A stretch of 64,000 nucleotides of DNA from Nipponacmea schrenckii. Taxonomy: Eukaryota > Mollusca > Gastropoda > Lottiidae. The position numbers were made by a program, and so were the translations under genes. Every line of letters begins with the position of its first letter. The first letter of the stretch is position 1. The stretch spans positions 9,238,001 to 9,302,000 of the forward strand of contig JAUJPP010000012.1 of NCBI GenBank assembly GCA_030562195.1, given 5' to 3'. Under the pieces are notes generated by a model. The model did not search any database, had not been told where the DNA came from, and was given only the letters and a program-made list of their open reading frames with translations. Of the stretch, positions 32,973 to 44,000 are shown in pieces.

Positions 32973-35071
32973 TGGTCACCTATTCCTCATCTAAAAGCAC
33001 ATCCTGAAATGATAATTGGAATGAACCTTAAAGGTAAAACAAAAAAGAAAGAAAAAAAAACAAACATGGCTCTGATGTGCTGCACAACCTTAAACATACG
33101 ATCCAATCAAATCACTGCATTCTAGGATACAAGAAAGTTGACTATTGTACATAGGTATAAGTTCATAACAACTCGATATTTTGAAGATGACGTAAAATAA
33201 ATACAAATCTCTCTTCTCAAAATATACACAATGTTCTTATTTTGAACAAATTTAACTTTTTTCTAAAAACAAAATCTCATATAGATAACTTTTCAATGTC
33301 ATTTTCATTATCCCAAGACAATTAAATTTATAAATATTGTGAGTTATATAGAGAGATATTCTACTCCACCATACAGAATTAATTGTAAAGTGCAATTTTG
33401 GCACCACTATAATATTGGTAAATATATATTACAACTAGCCTTGCTTAGACCAAAGATATAAACTAAGAACAAAAAGGTAATTGCCAAGATTATAGGTAAG
33501 TAAAAATCAGGAACAACATTAATATCTATACAGCAGTAGTAGAGGATTATCCTGTTAGTCCTGTTGGGATGCAGTGGTTTTCCTCACTTTGGAAGTTCCT
33601 CCCCAGTGGTTTCACTTAAGTGTTTTTAAGTTGTTTCCCCCTATTCAGATGTGAAGGTGATTGGGTTAATACTTAAACTCAATTAGTAGGGGAGATTAGA
33701 ACATGGTCAAAAATTGAATTAACAAGACATTAATGCAATTATGGACTAAATATAGATCTAAATAACGAAATATCTACATCCCAATTATTGCTTTTTCATT
33801 CAAATTATCCTTGTTGATTAAGCATACATTTAACATATATTTAACATATATATATAAATATATATACATGAGGAAACCATTAAACTAAACAAGCTAAACT
33901 TGCGGCCCTTCCTAACAGTGGCACTGTAACAGGATGACTGTTAGGAAGGCCCACAGGCACAAGTTTTGAAGAAGTCTGCCGGTAATTACAAAAAATTATT
34001 TTAATGTTTATTCTTTAAATTATAACTTGATGTATGAATGATTATAATTATTAATGAATCACAAGCATCTAGGCTGGCTTCTCTATAATATTACTATCTG
34101 TTTAATACTGCTTTGCCTTAAATTAAATCCGAAGGGCGAAAGTGAAGAAGGTTTGTCATTGTCGAACTGAATATGCATAGTAACGTATTTCTCCTGAAAT
34201 TATAACTTCCTTGTAGCTTCAGGTCAACTAAAATATACGGTGAAATATTGCATATGACATAGATGACTTAAGTACAATTCGCAAGTGTTCATTAAGCAAT
34301 TATTTGAGAACTAAAAAAACTTCTATTGTCACCTTTATTTTACCTTCCTGTCCCTAACCAACCGGAAGTAGGACAGTTCGACCATCAGCCTAATCGACAT
34401 ATTCTATATATTTGACTTTATTATGGAAATATTTATTCACAAAGGGTACGGTGTATTCGGAAATTCATAGTCTATCTTATTACACAAAATAATTTCATCT
34501 CTACAAGAAATTGTCTACATTAGGCTAATACTTGAATTCTTGATGAGAAATATCGACATATTATGCAAATTCGTCCAGGGAGAAGTTATTTTTGGAGTAA
34601 TAAAATATACAAATAATTCAATATTTTAAATGGAAATAATAGCTTTAACTTTATTTACTACTACAGCATTAAATTGTCTAATTCGATTCCAAGCCTTCAA
34701 TTTTCAGTGATGCTATTGAACGTGCATTTTCACAAATTACTTCTCTATGTAGAAAATCACGTGACCCGTCAATGAAAAGCCGCCATATTTTATTACATTT
34801 ATGACTATTTACTAATATCGGTGACATTTTCACCATTATGATATTCTAGATCAGTTTATATCGTCAAATCAAACGAAAATTAACGCGAAGAGAATACTCC
34901 TTTAACTGCATTCAACTGGCAAGCGGTGGGCCTCGAGTGTGACCGTTCGCTTGGAGACCGTTTGGTTTGAGTCAGACCAGCAGCAGGGTAAACCGAACGA
35001 GCTGTCATCCAACAACATTATCATCTAGAAATTTTCAAGAACAGGTCAACATTGACCGCTCAAGAATCAAA
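32973..35071. other. Intergenic region between NDUFA9 and DLG1 starts
   Basis: The two genes diverge across about 2.1 kb, which should hold both promoters and the DLG1 5' UTR. It includes a short (ta)n run at 33838-33870 and a hairpin at 33905-33953. No coding frame is supported. No TATA box can be assigned with confidence. Confidence 0.5.
33905..33953. other. Perfect 12-bp-stem hairpin
   Basis: ccttcctaacag and ctgttaggaagg are exact reverse complements separated by 19 bases, with further ggcc/ggcc pairing outside. It could be a tiny foldback repeat or an RNA hairpin; nothing else supports a microRNA. Confidence 0.5.
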
Positions 35072-38000
35072 ATGCCAGTTCGTAAAGCAGGTAGGCCTAA
35101 AGCATTTCTTACCCTTTAATTGTTATGTAGGTCAAATGGAAATTAAAGCTGAGAATTTTCTAAATGTTAGTAAATCTTGGATTCTACTCAACCTTTGGCT
35201 TCTAGTTTTAGAATAGGCCTACTAGTAGGATATATCTACTAGACTAGGGGCAAATTAACTTTCTCATCTTTTGTATTTATGCATTTATACTTAAGGTTAA
35301 TATCTTTTAGGACATAATTTTATTTTCAGAAGTAGAGACTTTGCTATAAATTTGAATGACATGTAGCATTCTCTTTTAAAGAAAGAGGTAGGCTTATGAA
35401 ATGTAAAAGCTTTTCAAGGGTGGTATTTTTCTTATAATAATATGGAAATAGCTTTAATCATGTTTCTTATCATGCATTTAAAAACCAAGTTTTATTTATC
35501 TATTGTAGATGCACATCGGGCTTTAGAACTGCTAGAAGATTATCACACACGACTTAACAAGTCACAAGATAAACCATTGAAGAATGCAATTGAAAGAGTG
35601 ATTCGAATTTTTAAAAGTAAATTGTTTCAAGCTTTGTTAGGTAATTATTGAATTTATTTTTCTGAGGGATATGATCTACTATATCCAGTAAGTCATTGAC
35701 TGAATGATGTAGGCCTATTTACACTTGGGTTTTACATACTGTCAAAAGATAATTATTTAATAATAAGGTAAGCGTAATTGGTGTTCAAATTGAGCTCCAA
35801 AATTGAACATTTGTAAAGTAATTTTAATAAATTTACACAATTTGATCCCTTTTTTGTTCAGTTGTTTTTCCTACAATCACATTTGATTCACAAATGATTC
35901 AAATAAAAAGTTCTTGATAGTCTGGGTGATTAAAATGCCATTTGGTCTCCAATTCCATTATTTGCAAAGTAAAAATTGTCATGAAATATCAGTACTATTA
36001 TTTAAATGGATTTTTAAAAGAATTTGCCTTGTTATCAATTTCCATGAAGTTATTTAAGATTCGAACTTTAATGCTTTTTAAACATAAATTAGATGTTAAC
36101 ATTTAATAAGCAAAATCCATAATCTGCGAGTTGCTATATTCTGTCAATTGATGTTGTGTTACAGGAATGATTTAATAACCATCTTAACTTGTCAAATCAG
36201 CAGGTCTAGAAATAGTAATGATGGGTTCTCAATTTGCCGATCGCTATTTTTCTAGTACCGGTATTAAACCTGATATCATTCAGGTATGATTATCCGGAAA
36301 ACAATCTAAAACTACAGTCTGTTCCCTATATAACATAAAACAAACTTGGTATATGTATGTTTGATAAAGTTTTCATATCACCATAGTGTACTGGAGTAAG
36401 GGTATCATTGAGGAGGTTGGTTTTAAGTACATTTAGTTGTCAATGGCTCTGTTCCTACTCTTTCTGGGTTGGTTTGCACCACCTGCCTTAAGTTCGCAAC
36501 AGACTTTGGTTTCATGTTGGTCAGGAACTCTTCTGATTGAAGTCCAATCTCAACTCTTGGGTGGTAATGGATGTCTCTAGAAGAGCAAAGAACATCAGCT
36601 ACAGTGTCAAGTGTCGAAGAACATCCTCCCTTACAATACCTCCAATAGATGCGGTCTTCTTTGCTACTCTTCACTCTGTATTTATATACAGAATAGATCA
36701 AATTCCGGCCTCTGTGTTAGACAAATCTGATATTAACTTGTGCGTTTGCCATTTTTTCCTCTGGAGGTCAGTGGCATTAATGAATATTTGATTAAGGAAA
36801 TGAAATGATTTGAATTCGAGTTCTCAAATTTCATGTAATAAGAGGTTAGTAATGGATTATATAGCAATATGTGTGAACATATTTCACAGATCACAAGGAT
36901 GACTAAAACTGAATACTACTTATTAGAACAGGCTATAACCAGCAAATAAGCCTATCGTAAATTTTAATCTCTTATAATCACATTTAGTCGATCGGCAAAG
37001 TGAGAAAACATCTACTAAATTTCCCTTGATCACCAAATTAGTTTTTGCCTATTAGTAATTCTATAAAAATGCACATGTTCTTTTCACCTGATATTACCAT
37101 AATCCTCTGTCAATCTGTCGAGCCACATTTTGTGAATAATATCCACAAGATCTTGGACAAGTTGGAATTTGGGAACGATTAGAGTTTCAACCTTTGATAC
37201 ACTGAAATTATGTAAAATAATCCTTGAAGAAACAATATTTTTAACCTATTTTATTATATTTGGTGTGGTTCATATTGATGAGATCTTTGTATTTGAGTAC
37301 AATTTAACACATGATAACAGTTTTTCAACTTTCAACTCTTGATACAGTGAAATTATGTTAAATGTGGCTTGATAATAGAGGTGACAGTTTTTGTAAGAAT
37401 TTTACAAAATTTTGTATGAGGGTTAAATCAACAATATCCACAAGTTACATTGTTGATATGATTTGACACTTATTGGCATCTGCATTGGAATTACTAAAAA
37501 GTTATTAGGTAAGAGTGCATATCTTGCGTGGGCGTTAATCAGTTATAAAACTCTGGTATAAAAAGAATTTTTACATAAGGATTGAATTAAGTAACAGTAC
37601 TGTTTATAATAAAAATGCATCTTCAAAGAGGAGGAAGAGAATTAACACCTAAATTCCAGCAATGTTATTAAACTTTGACCATGAATATTCAAAAAAATTA
37701 AAAATAAATATGCAAGAATTTTTTGTACAAGATTTGCCAACATTCACGAGCACTGCAGGATAATACATTTTTTTGTGTCTGGGTTGGAAGTATTTATGTT
37801 GGAATTTTTTCTAGCCCTCTTAAAACTAATTAAAGCATTACTAAGCTAACCAGCTCTTTGAAATAAATGAATAGTCTATGAATGAATGCTGTATTTTCAT
37901 TTCACCTTAACACTAATTAACAATTTAAAATGATTTTGGGAATAAGTAATAACATTCAGACATCATTTTTAGCAGGAATTTTTTTTATGTTAGATCATTA

Positions 38001-41000
38001 GACCTTAAATTTTTGAATGTTTCTCTTTGGTCTCTTTAATTATGTAAGAGATTATTAAAAAAAAACTAAAAAAACAACAAGTTACAAAGGAATGTGAGTT
38101 ATGTGTTTTTTATGCTATGTTCACTAGTTAGAAAGTTCTAGTCTGGTGATGAGTTGGAGATATTGATCTAAAGCTCTCTTCAACTTGTAGTATTAATCAG
38201 AGGGATCACATTGACCCACTATATACAATAACCATTTATATTGCATTCTTATATGATTGAACTAACAATGATACTATTATGTGAATGTGACAGATAATTC
38301 CCTACTTAACACACATACACATTAAGTTATTTTCAGCAAATGGATCTTGTTGAATATTTACATAATTATCTGTTAATCTTGGTTTCCATCTACCTGTGTC
38401 TGTTTTCCGAGTGGAAATTCAATAATTTAGATTAATGATGTCACATTGGATGCAAATGATCCATATTATGATTATAATTCTGAAAATATGCGTAAGACTT
38501 CGAAACCAAAGATAAAGTTAGTTAGCACCAGCTCCTGACTGGAGCCGTGGTGGCTCAGTGAGGTAGGTTCTTGCTCACTTACCAAGATTCAATCCAGGTT
38601 TCTCAGTGATGAAGGCTGACATAGAGAAGCATCTGGTTGTTAGGATGAGACAGTAAACCAAGGCCTTATAATTATACTTGCCGTATACAGTAAAGATCCC
38701 AAGCCTTGACAATTTTGGAATTAAGAGTTAATGTAATGCTACTGTCCTTGGAAATCTTACTCATTACACATTACCTTGAAGCATGACTGCCTGTATAAAT
38801 TAGCCCAAACAGGTGCAGAAATGTAGAACATAAAAATTCATGTTGTGTTTAGCTTTCAATTGTGTGCTTCTACTGTGGGTTAAAATTTGGTATTTTTTAG
38901 AATTTGTATTCAATAACATCCATTGATGTTAGATTGATAATAATCTTTATCCATTAATGTACTTCCAATTACTGTTTACCCATAGTCATTAACTGTATAT
39001 ATAGAGATTTTAATATTAAAATTCTCTTGGCAATATCAAACTGATTCTCGGCTTATCTCCCATTCAAATATTCCATTACCAAATATAGGTTCAAGATTGA
39101 ATTCATGTAGAAACTATCTCTGTGGAATACGTTGATTTTCTATTTTCTATAGTAGTATCTAGGTTATTTCCATCTTGTAATATACAGTAATTTGTATTTG
39201 GAAATTGTTGTATGTGGAAGTTTTAAAACTGGTTTATGGTTGTAGTTGATTCGAAGGAAAGCAAGTTGTAAAAATTGATAATAAAGCTAATCATGGTCAA
39301 TATTGATTTCTTTCACTTAAATTTACACATCTCAGTAAACCTCAAGATTTCATTCTTCTTGCTTTCAGTTGTCCAGCTATAACTTCTACTATTATAGTGA
39401 TCAGTGTAACACTGAAAAGGAACTTGTGGGGTTAATTTTACAGCTTGCAGGCCAATAATGACGAGTCTACTCAACGATTGTGTCTAAACCACTAATTGTT
39501 TTTCTTTCATCCAGACAATCTTGATTCGATTGTGGAATGATAATACTATTAGACATATAAGAGGATAGATAAGGGGAAAAAATCTCATTGTTGTTGAAAC
39601 AACTTGTAACAAATGAATCTAATCTTCCTTAATCTGCTTTAGGTTTTCTTTCTTATTTTTTTTCCTGGATCGTTGGTGTTTATGTTAGGAGAAAATCCAC
39701 TGATAAAAAAATTCTATGACAAAAGATTTTAACCGGGACATGGAAAAATTTCCAAAACTGATGAAAGAACTTAAATTTGAATTTCAAAAAATAGTAAAAT
39801 AATGTTAAAGAAACATGTTTGAGAACTGACCATCAAAATATAAGAAACAAAATTCAAAACGAATTAGAAAGTTAGTATAGGTTCTATTAAAATGTAAAAA
39901 GAAAGTCCAATAATGATGTCAGTAACAGTTGGACTCATTTCAATGAAGCTTTATTTGAATGCTCATGATGTTTGAATTATTGGTATAACAGGAAATTGAA
40001 GTTCTACCTTACCCAGAAAACCATCTTTCATTAGCAATGAAGAAAACTTGAAGTGAATATTTTACCGATGTGTCTGGAACCTGTTTAATAAAGTTTCAAA
40101 TGAGACAGTTATAAAAAGATTTGAATCAAAGTATCAAAACATGCTGCCGCTTGACCTTTTCAGTGTGAGATATTTTTTCTTGAAATAGTTTACCTGCTTA
40201 AGCAAAAATGAACTCACAAAAGAAACTTGACATTTTCAAAATAGGGGTGTTCAATCTTGGGAATGAAAACCTACACTTAAGCTTAAGCTGATTTTGATAT
40301 TTTGAAGGTTACTATTGTGGTCTCAGGGGCCTGTTTCTCAAAAAATCTTAAGATCAATCGTGATCACAAGTGCAGATTTTATTGTAAATGGCATATCTCA
40401 AAAAATCGCAAGAGTAAATTTATCATAAGTTTACGACTGATTCAGGTATAAACTTACGAGTGGTCAAAGTTGTCAAAAATGGCAGATGGTAAAACCAAAA
40501 TGACCACTATTATTGCTATCAATAATGTACTGAAAAAGTAGTGTTAATTTGATATTAGATATGATCTGCAAACAAATTTAACCGAACCTTCCCGATTGAT
40601 GACGTTTGTACAAGAGAGTGTATGGCACGAAATCGCTCGCCCCACAGGGCGACGAACATGCAGTGTCATCAGTCCATCAACAGGTAGGTCGATGTACCCT
40701 TTTGCCTATGGAAATTGTTGGTAACTTCCAAATGACACTACAAGCAGGCTAAAGCAAAAGCAAAAGAATGTCCATATAGATGATATTTTATTCACAAGGT
40801 TTAATGGTAATAGGTAGTGGTAAAAGAACTGTGAAGCAAACAATTAAAAAACTAAATGGCACATACCATAACAAGACAATTGTTGAGTCTGTTGAAGAAG
40901 AGAGATTCGAGAAAAGTGTTCCATGAATAAATGTAACATTTTAAATTTCTTGCTTGAATTTGTCCAAATGACTATCATATGCATATGGGATGAACATAAC

Positions 41001-44000
41001 ATGCCAAAATAAATATTGGGATGGGACAACATGAACCATACGACAGTTGGTAGTGACTGGTGAATTACGTTATTAGCTATAAAAGTGCTCTAAAGATATC
41101 ACTGAGAAAATGAAATAAATATTAAATAATTAAAAAAAAAAAGCACAGTATGTGCTAATATGGAATAATATTGATAATTTCCTTAAATAGATTTTCATAA
41201 TACAATTATTATTGCGCATGCTCAGTTTCACACTTTTTATCGTAAGGCAATTTTTTTTATTCGTGACACTTACGATCGCCTTTGAGAAATAATAATCAGT
41301 TAGATTCATTAGCATGTCAGCAACTTTTACCTGAAGTCACACTTTATTATGTGGTTTGATAGATTTTGATGTCATCAGTCTTCTGAGGTCATATTATCAA
41401 GAATCCAATTGCCTCCCACTATTTAGGGACTGTTCTCTTGTTATGCGATTTCTAAGATTGTATTGTAATTTTTATCTTAACTGCCTTCTGAGTATTAAAG
41501 GATGGTATTTCATATTAATTTTTATTATAAATCTTGTGAGGTCATATTGAAATTTTTATCTGGACTGCCTTCTACCTTTTGTAATTTGTTTCTTCTCCTG
41601 ATGAAGTCAAAACTTTTTTGACGAAATGTTGAGTATTAAAGAATGGTATTCGATGTCAAGTTTTATTGTTTATTACACATTAATACAGTACAGCAACTTT
41701 ATAACGTATCTTCGTCGCAGGCGACGGTCTGCAGTTCGTCGGCAAAATAAGCTCAGACGGTCGCCAGTTCGTCGGCAGTTCGTCGGCGACGGTCTGCAGA
41801 CGGTCGCCAGTTCGTCGCCGAATATTTGACGACCGTCGTCAAAATTTCTATAATCTTTGTGAACATCATGACGTCAAGACTTTGCTTGACAACAGACTTG
41901 TTTCTAAATATAGCTACATGTATTGTAGGTCTACAACGCAACTTTTTTTTTTTTCTACCAACAATGGTTCAGAAACATTAAATATTACTTTTCATATTTT
42001 TCACAATTGCATTCTAAAGATCGGTAACTAGTCTACGAAAGACTTTTCCCTGGTCAGCCTGATTAACAAGGAATTTTGCTTTACCTCACAATGTCATTCA
42101 AATCGACCTTAGCATTAATTATTGAGATTGTTTCAATTGTGAAAAAAATATACAAAGAGAAATATTGTCAAACTGAGCTTGCTATTCGTTCTGATATTTT
42201 ACCGTAGGTCAACTCATAAAAAGCGTTTCCGGATAACCGATGGTGAAATTCTAACCGGTTGCCCATGAAATCCTAGTATTAGTAGTTACTATTACACCTG
42301 AACAAATTCCGATATCAGAACCTGAGACTGGATTCATTACAACGTTAGTAGTGATAATCCTATTTCAATATGGTGCCCAAAGAACTTAAAAGTAGTGCTT
42401 GGATTGATGCTTTCAAACGAAACTAAGCCCAAATGTATCTTGGCACGCAGTTACGAAGAAGTAGGCGTGGTTTCTCAAAACGTCAATCCCGACATCGTTG
42501 TTTTACCATTGGATGATGAAAATAGAACAAAGCGTTTATTGGTTATAATTTATACTCATTCATATGCATGAGAATGAAATATACCGAAGTAGGTGGGTCT
42601 CATAGAGTTATTTATAATAATAGGCAGTGCCAGCAAAATGATGAATGTCTACCTATTAATATTATAATAGAGAAAAAAAAGAAGAATAAATATTAATAAT
42701 CCGTCAATGAGCGCAGTCGGAACTGGTTAAGCATCATTGCTATATTGACCGCTGTAGATTTAGGCTGGGTTGGGCGTCGTGATTTTAAATATATCCCCCG
42801 TGATAAGTTTGAATTTAAAATTATAAAAATAGAGCCGGTGGCCCGAGAATTAATTTATTTAATAAAGTCCGAGGTCGTAGGCCTAGTCCCGAAAAGCCAT
42901 GGTAAAAGGGTTGTTACACTTTCTTTTCATCGAATTGAGAATCTGCTTGATATCCTAGTTTCTATGGTTAAATAATCTGTTATAGGCTTTACATTTCTAC
43001 GTTCTTTGGTTGGACACGATCAAGACTGGGCCTACTAGGTCTATTTGAGGTTTTCTACAGGTACATCTTACAACAGTAGCCTTTTTTGTAACCATTGAAA
43101 CGGCCTGATTACCGGGAACAAAGTAATGCGCCCTCAGACCTTATTGATCACCAAAATAAAGTATTTTATTGTTTCAAAAAATTACTGTAGACCAAGCTTA
43201 CACCCCAAGTGCCCCAACACGCATTCCGTGGAGGGTTGAAGTATAGGCTCCACCCATTGTGCTCCTCTTGTCACTCTCAGTCTCATAGGCCGGCTATCGT
43301 TTAATCTTTTGACGAAAAAAATAGATTGATGAAGCCTTTATTGGGCACATTCTGCATATCAACTCAAAACTAAGGTTTTTTTCCATGCATGTGTACATAA
43401 TAAAAATTCTGATGACATGTATTTCAAAATAATAGGCTTAGCCTAGTAGTAGTGGCGCAGGCCTAGCGCATTGTTAATTTCGCTCATGAAAGAATTATGA
43501 TTCTTGGCGTCAAAAGATGAAGATTTGGATCGTGACGTGATGGTCATTAAATTATGACATCAGTCATCAGCTCTTCTTGACAACGGAAAGCGATGGATTT
43601 TCTTTCTGGAAGTGGCGACGAACTGGCGACCGTCTGCAGACGAACTGGCGACCGTCGCCAGTTCGTCGCCAGTTCGTCTGTTCTGCCGACCATCTGCAGA
43701 TGATCTGCAGATAAAGATAAGTTATAAAGTTGCTGTACTGTATGTGGAAGTATATTGTCATCAGCCTGTCTGTCAGTCAACATTTATTGTGGGTGCAATA
43801 GAAGCTAAAATTTTCAAAGAATTTTGATAAAACTTGGAGTGAGCATAGGAATTGATAAGATGGCAGTCAAGTTCGAATTTGACCAGTTGTTGAGTTATTG
43901 CATATGACTCCAAATTTTTAAGTGGGTGCAATAGAAGCTACAATTTTCATTAGTTTTTATACGCCTACATGCTGATTGATTGTGGATTTTGATGAAACCT

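Noticed and set aside
33905..33953. MicroRNA precursor
   Set aside because: The stem is only about 12-16 bp with a 19-base loop; a precursor needs a longer stem and read support.
35452..35651. Separate 69-codon gene around the L27 core
   Set aside because: It is DLG1 exon 2 (35509-35640) plus intron; splice sites on both sides join it to exons 1 and 3 in frame.
42745..42975. 76-codon frame in DLG1 intron 2
   Set aside because: No recognisable motif, no splice context, and a length expected by chance in a window of this size.
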